From assembly GCA_937864895.1 (NCBI GenBank), contig CALMDF010000306.1, positions 1-6,634 of the forward strand: a DNA stretch of 6,634 bases. Direction: 5' to 3'. Below are positions 1 through 6,383 of this stretch, piece by piece (within the stretch, counting starts at the first letter, position 1; each line of letters opens with the position of its first letter). The DNA comes from an uncultured Holophagales bacterium. GTDB lineage: Bacteria; Acidobacteriota; Thermoanaerobaculia; UBA5066. Below the pieces are notes generated by a model. The model ran no database searches and had not been told where the DNA came from. It saw nothing but the letters and a program-made list of their open reading frames with translations. The position numbers were made by a program, and so were the translations under genes.

Positions 1-2
1 CG

Positions 3-251
3 TGGAGGGAGGCCGAGGTGGTCCTGGCTCCCGGCGCGTCGATCGTCTTCTACACGGACGGCCTCACGGAGGCCTTCGCGCCCGACGAAGAGGAGTTCGG
101 GAACGCCCGCCTCGCGGCCCTCGCCACTTCGCTCGCGGGGCGGCCGGCCCCGGAGGTGATCGCCGGGATCCTCGCCGGCGTCACGGCGTTCGAGGCCGGT
201 TCCCACCCGGCCGACGACAAGACGATCATGGTCCTGCGCCGGGAGGGTTGA
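3..251 (+). CDS. SpoIIE/RsbU-type PPM serine phosphatase, C-terminal fragment
   Basis: Only the last 82 codons of a gene that begins before the window are present. The protein segment contains a PPM-family signature: a hydrophobic strand followed by FYTDGLTEAF, then GNARL, and near the end DDKTIMVLRR. In SpoIIE/RsbU phosphatases the Asp of the YTDG strand and the first Asp of the terminal DDxT motif bind the catalytic metals, and both are visible here. These enzymes dephosphorylate phosphoserine on anti-sigma-factor antagonists or act as output domains of response regulators and sensor proteins. The N-terminal sensory part, which would show the input signal, is not in the window. The frame is open from the first bases. 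Internal GTG or ATG codons would only give truncated domains, so I treat it as 5'-partial. It ends in TGA six bases before the stop of the convergent acyl-CoA ligase gene. The family call is secure; the pathway is unknown. Confidence 0.88.
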   Translation, partial: WREAEVVLAPGASIVFYTDGLTEAFAPDEEEFGNARLAALATSLAGRPAPEVIAGILAGVTAFEAGSHPADDKTIMVLRREG

Positions 252-257
252 AGCTCC

Positions 258-2042
258 TCAGTCCCCCTCGTACAGGCCGTCGATGAGCGTCTTGTACTTC
301 TGGTCGACGATGCGCCGCTTGACCTTCAAAGTCGGGGTCAGCTCGCCGTCCTCGATCGTCAGCTCCTTCGAGAGGAGCTTGAACGCGTTGACGACCTGCT
401 CGTGCGGCTTCCCCTCGTTCCAGCGGTCGACGATACCCTGGTAGATCTGCCTGACCCGCGGGTCCTCCACGAGCTCCGCGTCCGACAGGCCCGAGAGCCC
501 GTTCTTCCCCGCCCAGTCCCGGAGCTTCTCGAAGTTCGGGACGATGAGGCAGGAGAGGAATTTCCGGCGGTCGCCGATGACGACCGGCTGCGACACGAAC
601 GGGTCTCCCTTGAGGGCGCTCTCGATCGGCGCCGGGGCGATGTTCTTCCCGTTCGAGTTGACGATGATCTCCTTCTTGCGGTCGGTGATCTTCAAGAAGC
701 CGTCCCCGTCGATGACCCCGATGTCGCCGGTGTGGAACCAGCCGTCCGGGTCGATCGCTTCGGCCGTCGCTTCGGGCTTGTTGTAATAGCCCTTCATCAC
801 GTGCGGGCCGCGCGTGAGGATCTCCCCGTCCGGCGCGATCCGGCACTCGACGCCCGGCAGGATGCGGCCCACCGCGCCGAGGCGCCACGCGGCCGGGCCG
901 TTGACGGCGATGACCGGGCTCGTCTCGGTCAGGCCGTAGCCCTCGTAGATCTCGACGCCGATCGCCCAGAAGAACTCCGCCAGGTCCTTCGCGAGGGGCG
1001 CCCCGCCGGAGACGGCGAAGCGGAAACGGGAGCCGAGCGCCTCGCGGACCTTCCGGTAGACGAGCCGCTCGTAGATGAAGTGCTGGAGGGCGAGGGCGCC
1101 GCCGGGAGTCTTCTGCTCGGCGCGGAGGGCGAGGACCTCCTTGCCGACGGCGATCGCGTTCTCGAAGAGCCTCTTTTTCGCCGGCGATCCGGAGTCGACC
1201 TTGTCCATGACCCGCGCGTAGACCTTCTCGTAGACGCGCGGGACGGCCCCGAAGAGGTGGGGGTTCACCTCGGCGAGGTTGTCGCGCAGCTTGTCGATCG
1301 ACTCGGCGAAGGCGACCGTGGCGCCACGGTGGTAGTAGCAGTACTCGATGAGGCGCTCGAAGACGTGCGAGAGCGGGAGGAACGAGAGGGCGACGGCGGA
1401 GGACTCGAACGGCAGGATCGTGCATCCCGCGAGGACGTTGGAGACGAAGTTGCTCTGCATGAGCATCGCCCCCTTCGGCTCGCCCGTCGTCCCCGACGTG
1501 TAGATGATCGTGGCGAGGTCCTCGGGTTTCCGCGCGTTCGCCCTCTCGTCGAAGCTCTCCGGCCTCGCTTCGTGGGCCCTCCGCCCCTCCTCCATGAGCT
1601 TTTCAAAGGGCTTCCCGCCGCCGCCCGCGTGGTCGAAGACGAAGACGTGCTTCAGCTTCGGGCACTTCGACTGGGCCTTCAGGAGCTTGGCGGCCTGCTC
1701 GGGAGTCGAGGCGAAGGCCACCGTGGCGCCGCAGTCGCGCACGATGTACTCGGCCTGCTCGGCGACCATCGTCGGGAAGATCGGGACGAGGACGGCGCCG
1801 TAGCACTGGCAGGCGAAGTCGATCGTCGGCCACTCCGGCCGGTTCTCGGAAAGGAGGACGACCGCTCCCCCGTTCTCGATGCCGAGGGTGCCGAGCGCTC
1901 CCGCGACGGCGCGGACGTCGGCGGCGAACGCGGCGGACGAGGTGGGGGTCCAGCGGCCGTCCTTCTTGTGCAGGAGAAGGTCGGGCTTGCCGAGCGTCTC
2001 GAGATTGCGGAAAACGTCGACAAGAGTGCGCGGCGTCGTCAT
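258..2042 (-). CDS. long-chain fatty acid--CoA ligase (AMP-forming)
   Basis: Complete 594-residue member of the ANL adenylating superfamily, resembling bacterial long-chain acyl-CoA synthetases of the FadD15/COG1022 type, which are usually about 600 residues. It activates a fatty acid with ATP to an acyl-adenylate and transfers it to CoA, feeding beta-oxidation or lipid synthesis, in the cytosol or at the inner membrane face. Visible motifs are the AMP-binding P-loop YTSGTTGEPKG (residues 181-191), YGLTETSP (369-376), GWFHTGD with Asp440, the hinge region DRKKE (454-458) followed by NGKNIAP and IES, and a C-terminal LTPTLKVKR whose Lys573 is in the expected place for the catalytic lysine. I chose the ATG at 2042 because it sits five bases after GGAGG. 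The frame stays open upstream to 2150, but that extension would cross the promoter and the divergent gene. The exact chain-length preference cannot be read from sequence. Transcription probably starts at the TATAAT described separately, under an inverted-repeat operator. Confidence 0.95.
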   Translation of the reverse strand: MTTPRTLVDVFRNLETLGKPDLLLHKKDGRWTPTSSAAFAADVRAVAGALGTLGIENGGAVVLLSENRPEWPTIDFACQCYGAVLVPIFPTMVAEQAEYIVRDCGATVAFASTPEQAAKLLKAQSKCPKLKHVFVFDHAGGGGKPFEKLMEEGRRAHEARPESFDERANARKPEDLATIIYTSGTTGEPKGAMLMQSNFVSNVLAGCTILPFESSAVALSFLPLSHVFERLIEYCYYHRGATVAFAESIDKLRDNLAEVNPHLFGAVPRVYEKVYARVMDKVDSGSPAKKRLFENAIAVGKEVLALRAEQKTPGGALALQHFIYERLVYRKVREALGSRFRFAVSGGAPLAKDLAEFFWAIGVEIYEGYGLTETSPVIAVNGPAAWRLGAVGRILPGVECRIAPDGEILTRGPHVMKGYYNKPEATAEAIDPDGWFHTGDIGVIDGDGFLKITDRKKEIIVNSNGKNIAPAPIESALKGDPFVSQPVVIGDRRKFLSCLIVPNFEKLRDWAGKNGLSGLSDAELVEDPRVRQIYQGIVDRWNEGKPHEQVVNAFKLLSKELTIEDGELTPTLKVKRRIVDQKYKTLIDGLYEGD

Positions 2043-2047
2043 TTCAC

Positions 2048-2052
2048 CCTCC
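2048..2052 (-). promoter_or_regulatory. ribosome binding site of the acyl-CoA ligase
   Basis: Read on the minus strand, GGAGG within GGGGAGGGTGAA lies five bases before the ATG at 2042. It is the clearest Shine-Dalgarno sequence in the window and decides the start over the longer open frame reaching 2150. Confidence 0.85.
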
Positions 2053-2069
2053 CCGTCCCGGTCATGAAC

Positions 2070-2095
2070 GCGACGCAGCATTATAGATGCGTCGC
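2070..2095. promoter_or_regulatory. inverted repeat centred on the -10 box, candidate operator
   Basis: GCGACGCA at 2070-2077 and TGCGTCGC at 2088-2095 are perfect reverse complements, separated by ten bases. The centre of symmetry (between 2082 and 2083) is also the centre of the minus-strand TATAAT. Bound protein would block RNA polymerase at the acyl-CoA ligase promoter and could also affect the divergent SDR gene, whose start is 33 bases away. Fatty-acid-utilisation genes are commonly repressed by acyl-CoA-responsive TetR- or GntR-type regulators that bind such dyads. That link is an inference; no regulator gene is in the window. Because the expected transcript starts inside the left arm, the repeat should not form an mRNA hairpin or act as a terminator. 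Confidence 0.55.
2080..2085 (-). promoter_or_regulatory. -10 box of the acyl-CoA ligase promoter
   Basis: On the minus strand these bases read TATAAT, a perfect sigma-70-type -10 hexamer in otherwise GC-rich sequence, 37 bases before the ATG. A start site near 2073 would give a leader of about 30 bases containing the GGAGG. No good TTGACA-like -35 box is visible at 16-18 bases spacing (candidates read like CGGTCC), and there is no TGn extension. The promoter may therefore be weak, activated, or used by a different sigma factor. Confidence 0.6.
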
Positions 2096-2127
2096 AGCGA
2101 GAGGACCGCCGGTGAGACACTCCGCGC

Positions 2128-2847
2128 GTGAGACCCGTCGCGCTCGTCACCGGGGCTTCCCGCCGCCTCGGACGCGCCTTCGCCGAGGGGGCGGCCCGGT
2201 CCGGCCACGACGTCGCCGTTCACTACCGAAGCGACCCGGCCGCCGCGCGGGACGCCGTGGCCGCCCTGGTGGCCCTCGGGGCCCGCACCGAAGCCTTCCC
2301 GTCCGACCTGAGGGCGCCCGGCGCGCCGGGGAGGCTCGTCGAGGCGGTCCTTCGCCGCTTCGGGCGCCTCGACCTTCTCGTCCACTCGGCGTCCCCGTGG
2401 CTCGAAAAGCCCGTGGAGGAGGTCACCGAGGCCGACTGGGACGACGTCTTCTCGGTCGGCCCCCGGGCCGGCTTCTTCCTCGCGCGGGCAGCGGGCCCCG
2501 CGCTCTGCGCGCGCGAGGGCGCGATCCTCCTCGTCTCCGACGTCGCCGCCACGAAGGCCTGGCCGCGGCACGTCCCGCACGCGGTCTCGAAGGCGGCCGT
2601 CGAGGCCCTCGTCAGGAACCTCGCCGTCGCCCTCGCGCCCGGCGTGCGCGTGAACGGGATCGCCCCCGGCATCGTCCTCCCGCCCGACGACCTCCCCGCC
2701 TCCGAGGTGGAAAGGCTCGTCTCCCGGACGCCGCTCCGGCGCGCCGTCCCGGTCGAGGACCTCGTTTCGGCCGCCCTCCTCCTCTCCGCGAACCGGTCCG
2801 TCACGGGCCAGGTCCTCGCCGTCGACGCGGGCCGGGCCGTGGTGTGA
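2128..2847 (+). CDS. SDR-family protein, pteridine reductase/FolM-like, with altered catalytic residues
   Basis: A 239-residue single-domain Rossmann protein of normal length for short-chain dehydrogenases/reductases. The N-terminus has VALVTGASRRLGRA (dinucleotide loop TGxxxRxG, residues 8-15). HYR at 32-34 suggests NADP(H) preference, and NGIAPG and a C-terminal VTGQVLAVDAGRA end the fold. TGASRRxG, a SAS in place of NAG (HSAS, 86-89) and an Asp at the catalytic Ser position (138) resemble pteridine reductases and dihydromonapterin reductase FolM, which reduce pterins. However, the tetrad Asn is Gly111 and the active-site Tyr of YxxxK is His151; only Lys155 remains. Activity is therefore uncertain: it may use another mechanism, bind a pterin-like ligand, or be inactive. 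GTG at 2128 is the only plausible start; the nearest purine-rich element (GGTGAG) is poorly spaced. It is divergent from the acyl-CoA ligase and lies 20 bases before the transporter lipoprotein. Alternatively it could be a general FabG-like reductase. Confidence 0.85.
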   Translation: MRPVALVTGASRRLGRAFAEGAARSGHDVAVHYRSDPAAARDAVAALVALGARTEAFPSDLRAPGAPGRLVEAVLRRFGRLDLLVHSASPWLEKPVEEVTEADWDDVFSVGPRAGFFLARAAGPALCAREGAILLVSDVAATKAWPRHVPHAVSKAAVEALVRNLAVALAPGVRVNGIAPGIVLPPDDLPASEVERLVSRTPLRRAVPVEDLVSAALLLSANRSVTGQVLAVDAGRAVV

Positions 2848-2853
2848 GCGGTC

Positions 2854-2859
2854 TAAACT
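2854..2859 (+). promoter_or_regulatory. possible -10 element for a leaderless transporter transcript
   Basis: TAAACT fits the TAnnnT pattern and lies eight bases before the ATG of the BMP lipoprotein gene, where no Shine-Dalgarno sequence exists. In bacteria that use leaderless mRNAs, a -10 box at this distance places the first transcribed base at or next to the start codon. There is no clear -35 box, so this is only suggestive. The gene could equally be read from the SDR transcript. Confidence 0.25.
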
Positions 2860-2867
2860 CGCCTCGC

Positions 2868-3857
2868 ATGTCGAATCGGCGCCTCTTCCTCGCCCTCCTC
2901 GTTTCGCCCCTGCTCGCGACACTCCCCTCGTGCGGCCAGGCCGGGAGGCCGAAGGCTCCCGCCGGGTTCCGCGTCGCTCTCCTGACTCCCGGGCCGGTAT
3001 CCGACGCGGGCTGGAACGCCGGGGCGTACGAGGGGCTGAAGGCGATCGAGAAGGAGCTGGGCGCAAAGGTTTCCCACGTCCAGGCGAGGACCCCCTCCGA
3101 ATTCGAGGAGCAGTTCCGGGCCTACGCCTCGGACGGCTATTCCCTCTGCTTCGGGCACGGGTTCGAGTTCCAGGACGCGGCGGCCCGCGTCGCGAAGGAC
3201 TTCCCCGAAACGGTCTTCGTGACGACGTCCGGCTCGCGGACGTCGCGGAACCAGGCCCCGCTCGTCTTCGAGCTGGAGCAGGCGACCTACCTCTGCGGGC
3301 TCGTGGCGGGCCGGATGTCGAAGACCGCGAAGGCCGGAATGGTCGGTGGCGTCGAGCTGCCTTCCATCAAGTCGACGTTCCTCGCCTTCGAGGCGGGCCT
3401 GAAGGCGGGCAACCCGGGCGCGGCGGCGACCTCGGTCTTCACGGGCTCGTTCGAGGACGTGGCCGGGGCGCGGGCCGCGTCTCTCGCCCTCATCGACCAG
3501 GGAAGCGACTTCCTCTTCCACAACGCCAACGCCGCGGCCCTCGGAGTCTTCAACGCCGCGACCGAGCGCGGCGTCTACGCCTTCGGCTCGAACCGCGACC
3601 AGAACGCCCTGGCGCCGAGCGTTCTCGCCTCCGCGGTCATCGACCTGCCGCGGGCCTTCGTCGAGGCGGCGCGGACGGTCAGGGAGGGGCGCTTCGACGG
3701 ACAGCCGATCCGCTACGGGCTGAAGAGCGGGGTCATCTCCTTCGTCTGGAACCCCGCCCTCCTCGGGCGGGTCCCGGCCCCCGTCGTCGACGAGGTGGAA
3801 CGGACGAGGGAGCGGATCGTCTCCGGCGCCCTCGTCGTCCCCCGGGGGAACTTCTGA
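2868..3857 (+). CDS. BMP/PnrA-family ABC transporter substrate-binding lipoprotein
   Basis: A 329-residue secreted lipoprotein. The start MSNRR is followed by a hydrophobic segment and a lipobox-like LPSC with Cys22 as the lipidation site, then a short flexible linker. The periplasmic-binding fold shows BMP landmarks: SDAGWN near 45-50 with AYEGL, GHGFEFQDAAARVAKDFPE, FELEQATYLCGLVAG followed by SKTAKAGMVGG, HNANAAALGVF, and GSNRDQ (Asp244) with APSVLASAVID. Family members (PnrA, Med, BmpD, NupN, RfuA) capture purine nucleosides or riboflavin and hand them to an ABC permease. Here the usual TDNG-type ribose contacts read TPGP, SFN reads GWN, and the Lys expected after the VLTSV-type strand is Ile258, so the ligand cannot be assumed. 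The ATG at 2868 immediately precedes the signal peptide. It is followed after 31 bases by the ATPase gene, and its place at the head of the transporter genes is typical. Confidence 0.92.
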   Translation: MSNRRLFLALLVSPLLATLPSCGQAGRPKAPAGFRVALLTPGPVSDAGWNAGAYEGLKAIEKELGAKVSHVQARTPSEFEEQFRAYASDGYSLCFGHGFEFQDAAARVAKDFPETVFVTTSGSRTSRNQAPLVFELEQATYLCGLVAGRMSKTAKAGMVGGVELPSIKSTFLAFEAGLKAGNPGAAATSVFTGSFEDVAGARAASLALIDQGSDFLFHNANAAALGVFNAATERGVYAFGSNRDQNALAPSVLASAVIDLPRAFVEAARTVREGRFDGQPIRYGLKSGVISFVWNPALLGRVPAPVVDEVERTRERIVSGALVVPRGNF

Positions 3858-3888
3858 GCCAGGGGCTCCCGGCCCCGCCGGCCTCCCG

Positions 3889-5388
3889 GTGACATCGGGC
3901 CCCTTCGCGCTCGAGCTCTCGAGCGTCACGAAGTCGTTCGGCGCGGTCCGCGCCCTCAGCGGCGCGCGGCTCGGCGTGAAGGCGGGCGAGATCCACGCTC
4001 TCCTCGGGGAGAACGGTGCGGGAAAGTCGACTCTCGTTTCGATTGCCGCGGGGCTCCTCCGCCCCGACGGCGGCCAGGTCCGGCGCAGCGGAACGCCCGT
4101 CTCGTTCCCAGACCCGCGGGCCGCCCGCCACGCAGGGGTCGCCCTCGTTCCCCAGCACGATCTCCTCGTGGACGCCGCGACGGTCGCCGACAACCTCGCG
4201 CTCCTGGACCCTCTGGCCCCCACCTTCGAATCCGCCCGGGCCCGCCGCGCCCGGGTCGACCGGCTCGCGAGGCCCTCCGACCTCGACCTGGGAAGCCCGG
4301 ACGCGCGCGTCGAGGACCTCCCCGTCGGCACCCGTCAGAGGATCGGAATCGCCGGGGCGCTCCAGACCGATCCCGACGTCCTCATCCTCGACGAGCCGAC
4401 CGCGGTCCTCTCCCCCGACGAGACGGCCGCGCTCTTCCGGGCGCTGCGTCGGCGGGTCGAAGGCGGGCGCGCCGTCGTCCTCATCACGCACCGTCTCGCG
4501 GAGGTCTTCGAGGGAGCCGACCGGCTCACGCTCCTGTCGCGAGGCCGGACGCTCCTCGAAGCGTCCGTCTCCGCGACGACGCCAGGAGCCGTCGCCGCCC
4601 TTCTCCTCGGAGGGGCGGAGATAACCGCCCGCCCGGCGCCGCTCTCGCGCTCGGAGCACCACGCCGGAGCGCCCTCCGCCCTCTCCCTCGGAGAGTTCCG
4701 CCCTTCGGGCTCTCCGGCCCCCCCGGTTTCCCTCTCCCTCGAGCCGGAAGAGGCCCTCACGCTCCTCGCGATCGACGGCAACGGCGCCGACCTCCTCGGG
4801 TCCGCCGTCGCCGGCGTCAGGCCCGCCCGGGGACGCGTCGCCGTCGCGGGGAAGTCAATCGCGCCGGGAGACCCGCTCGCGTTCCGGGCGGCGGGAGGGG
4901 CCTTCATCCCGGCCGACCGCCGCGCGGAGGGCCTCGTCCCGGGGCTCTCCCTCGCCGAGAACCTCTTCCTGAGACGCCCCCCGGGACGATTCACGATCGA
5001 CCGGGACGCCCTCGCCGCCTCCGCCGCCGACCGCCTCCGCCGGTTCGGCGTCCGCGCGTCGGGGCCCGGCGCCCGTGCCCGCGAGCTCTCCGGCGGGAAC
5101 CAGCAGAAGCTCCTCCTCGCCAGGGAGCTGGAGCCCCCGCCCGCGCTCCTCGTCGCGATCCACCCCACGCGCGGCCTCGACCTCGCCTCCTCGGAGGACG
5201 TGCGGGCGCGCCTCCTCGACGCCGCCAGAGCCGGCGCCGGGGTCCTCGTCGTCACGGCGGACCCGGAAGAGGCGCAGGAGCTCGGCGCGCCGATCCGCGT
5301 CGTCTACAGGGGAGCGCTCTCGCCTCTCCTCCCTTCGGCGACGGACCTCGGGACCCTCGGCCGTCTCATGGCAGGGCTCGCCCCGTGA
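3889..5388 (+). CDS. BMP-type (nucleoside/riboflavin-like) ABC importer ATPase, two fused NBDs
   Basis: A 499-residue cytoplasmic ATPase made of two nucleotide-binding domains in tandem, the normal size for NupO/YufO- and RbsA-like subunits. The first domain is complete: Walker A GENGAGKST (40-48), Q-loop Gln89, a VGTRQR signature (146-151) of the divergent type usual in this subfamily, Walker B LILDEP with Asp168-Glu169, and the switch His201 in ITHR. The second domain has GNGA (297-300) instead of a Walker A, a canonical LSGGNQQK signature (400-407), and AIHPTRGLD around His425 in place of the acidic Walker B end. Family members show the same asymmetry, with one hydrolysing and one degenerate site, so this is not decay. 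It powers import through the two permeases encoded next. The GTG at 3889 is the first start in frame with no convincing Shine-Dalgarno. The stop overlaps the next start as GTGA. Confidence 0.94.
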   Translation: MTSGPFALELSSVTKSFGAVRALSGARLGVKAGEIHALLGENGAGKSTLVSIAAGLLRPDGGQVRRSGTPVSFPDPRAARHAGVALVPQHDLLVDAATVADNLALLDPLAPTFESARARRARVDRLARPSDLDLGSPDARVEDLPVGTRQRIGIAGALQTDPDVLILDEPTAVLSPDETAALFRALRRRVEGGRAVVLITHRLAEVFEGADRLTLLSRGRTLLEASVSATTPGAVAALLLGGAEITARPAPLSRSEHHAGAPSALSLGEFRPSGSPAPPVSLSLEPEEALTLLAIDGNGADLLGSAVAGVRPARGRVAVAGKSIAPGDPLAFRAAGGAFIPADRRAEGLVPGLSLAENLFLRRPPGRFTIDRDALAASAADRLRRFGVRASGPGARARELSGGNQQKLLLARELEPPPALLVAIHPTRGLDLASSEDVRARLLDAARAGAGVLVVTADPEEAQELGAPIRVVYRGALSPLLPSATDLGTLGRLMAGLAP

Positions 5389-6383
5389 GGCTCCGTCTCG
5401 CGGTCGCCGTCCTCCTCGGCACGCTCGCGGCCGCGACGCTCCTCGTCCTCCTCGCGGGGGCCTCCCCCGCCGAGGCCCTCGCGGCCCTCCTGCGCGGCGC
5501 CTTCGGGTCGAGGGCGGCGACCGGCGAGACGCTCGCGCGGGCGACGGGGCTCGTCCTCTCGGCCGTCGCCGCCGTCGTCGCCTTCCGGGCAGGCGTCCTC
5601 AACATCGGGCTCGAGGGGCAGTTCCTCGCCGGCGCGGCCGCGGCCGCCGCCGTCGGGCCGCTCTTTCCGGACCTGCCGCTCGCCGCCCGCGGCGCGATCG
5701 TCCTCGCGGCCCCGCTCGCGGGGGCGCTCCAGGCCGCTCCCGCCGTCTGGCTCGCCGAGACGCGACAGGTTCCCCCCGTCCTCTCCACGATCCTCCTGAA
5801 CCTCGTCGCCACGGCGGGCGTAACGTGGCTCGTCCGAGGGCCCCTGCGCGATCCGTCGGGCGACTACCCGCAGAGCCGCGCGCTCACGGACGGCGCCCTG
5901 CTCTCGCCGATCCTCCCGGGCTCCCGCGCCACCAGCGCCGTCCTCGTCGCGCTGTTGCTGGCGGTCGCCGCCGCGTTCATCCTCTCGCGCACCCACGCTG
6001 GCCTCGCACTCCGGGCCGTCGGGGAGGCCCCCCGCGCCGCCCGCGCCGCCGGCCTTCCCGACGTGCGCCTCAGGTCCGGGGCCTTCCTCGTCTCCGGGGC
6101 CCTCGCGGGGCTCGCCGGCGGCCTCGAGGTCCTCGCGCTCACGGGCCGGCTCTACGACCCCTTCACGGCGGGCGTCGGCTACACCGGGATCGCCGCCGCG
6201 CTCCTCGGGGGGATGACCCCGCTCGGGGGCGCCGCCTCCGGGTTCCTCTTCGCCGCGCTCGGCGCCGGCTCGAGCGCTCTCCAGAGGGACGCCGGCGTCC
6301 CCTCCGCCCTGGCCTCCGTCGTCCCGGCCCTCGCCGTCCTCGGCCTCCTCCTCGCGAAGGGCCGCCCCGGGGAGGTCCGGTGA
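5385..6383 (+). CDS. BMP-type ABC importer permease, first subunit (NupP/RfuC-like)
   Basis: A 332-residue hydrophobic inner-membrane protein of the branched-chain amino acid/ribose permease superfamily (BPD_transp_2), subtype paired with BMP lipoproteins. Visible are an N-terminal membrane segment (about 4-23) and the family hallmark AGVLNIGLEGQF, with Asn73 and Glu77. PPVLSTILLNLVA follows around 130-142, then the cytoplasmic coupling segment SRTHAGLALRAVGEAPRAA (201-219) that contacts the ATPase. A later segment has LAGLAGGLEV, then GYTGIAAALLGGMTPLGG. It forms half of the transmembrane channel and needs the second permease as partner. The start GTG at 5385 overlaps the ATPase stop by four bases (GTGA) and has no strong Shine-Dalgarno, which points to translational coupling. 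The same GTGA overlap joins it to the next gene. The coupling loop has Ala where relatives usually have Asn in GENP, a minor change. Confidence 0.93.
   Translation: MRLRLAVAVLLGTLAAATLLVLLAGASPAEALAALLRGAFGSRAATGETLARATGLVLSAVAAVVAFRAGVLNIGLEGQFLAGAAAAAAVGPLFPDLPLAARGAIVLAAPLAGALQAAPAVWLAETRQVPPVLSTILLNLVATAGVTWLVRGPLRDPSGDYPQSRALTDGALLSPILPGSRATSAVLVALLLAVAAAFILSRTHAGLALRAVGEAPRAARAAGLPDVRLRSGAFLVSGALAGLAGGLEVLALTGRLYDPFTAGVGYTGIAAALLGGMTPLGGAASGFLFAALGAGSSALQRDAGVPSALASVVPALAVLGLLLAKGRPGEVR
6371..6375 (+). promoter_or_regulatory. ribosome binding site of the second permease
   Basis: GGAGG inside GGGGAGG lies four bases before the GTG at 6380. It sits within the end of the first permease gene and supports that GTG as start, alongside coupling through the GTGA overlap. 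Confidence 0.55.

Noticed and set aside
2043..2150. N-terminal extension of the acyl-CoA ligase frame by 36 codons.
   Set aside because: It would cover the TATAAT, the inverted repeat and the GGAGG, and overlap the start of the divergent SDR. The added residues do not resemble the family's N-terminus.
402..2867. Very long plus-strand open frame running antisense to the acyl-CoA ligase, through the SDR gene out of frame, and into the BMP gene (3456 bases open in total).
   Set aside because: Its translation up to 2867 is low-complexity Arg/Asp/Glu/Val-rich sequence with no family motifs, as expected for an antisense or shifted frame of GC-rich genes. Only the part from 2868 onward encodes a recognisable protein.
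3862..3876. GGGGC/GCCCC stem with a five-base loop between the lipoprotein and ATPase genes.
   Set aside because: A five-base stem without a T-run is common by chance at this GC content. It sits inside a transporter operon where full termination is unlikely, so I do not call a terminator or attenuator.
2853..4331. Long minus-strand open frames opposite the lipoprotein and ATPase genes.
   Set aside because: They are Arg/Gly/Glu-rich shadow translations without motifs, and the plus strand has strong family matches throughout.
4771..5185. Second ATPase domain lacking a true Walker A and acidic Walker B end, taken at first as gene decay.
   Set aside because: A degenerate second nucleotide site (GNGx and PTRGLD) is the normal state in BMP-type transporter ATPases, so it is a family trait.
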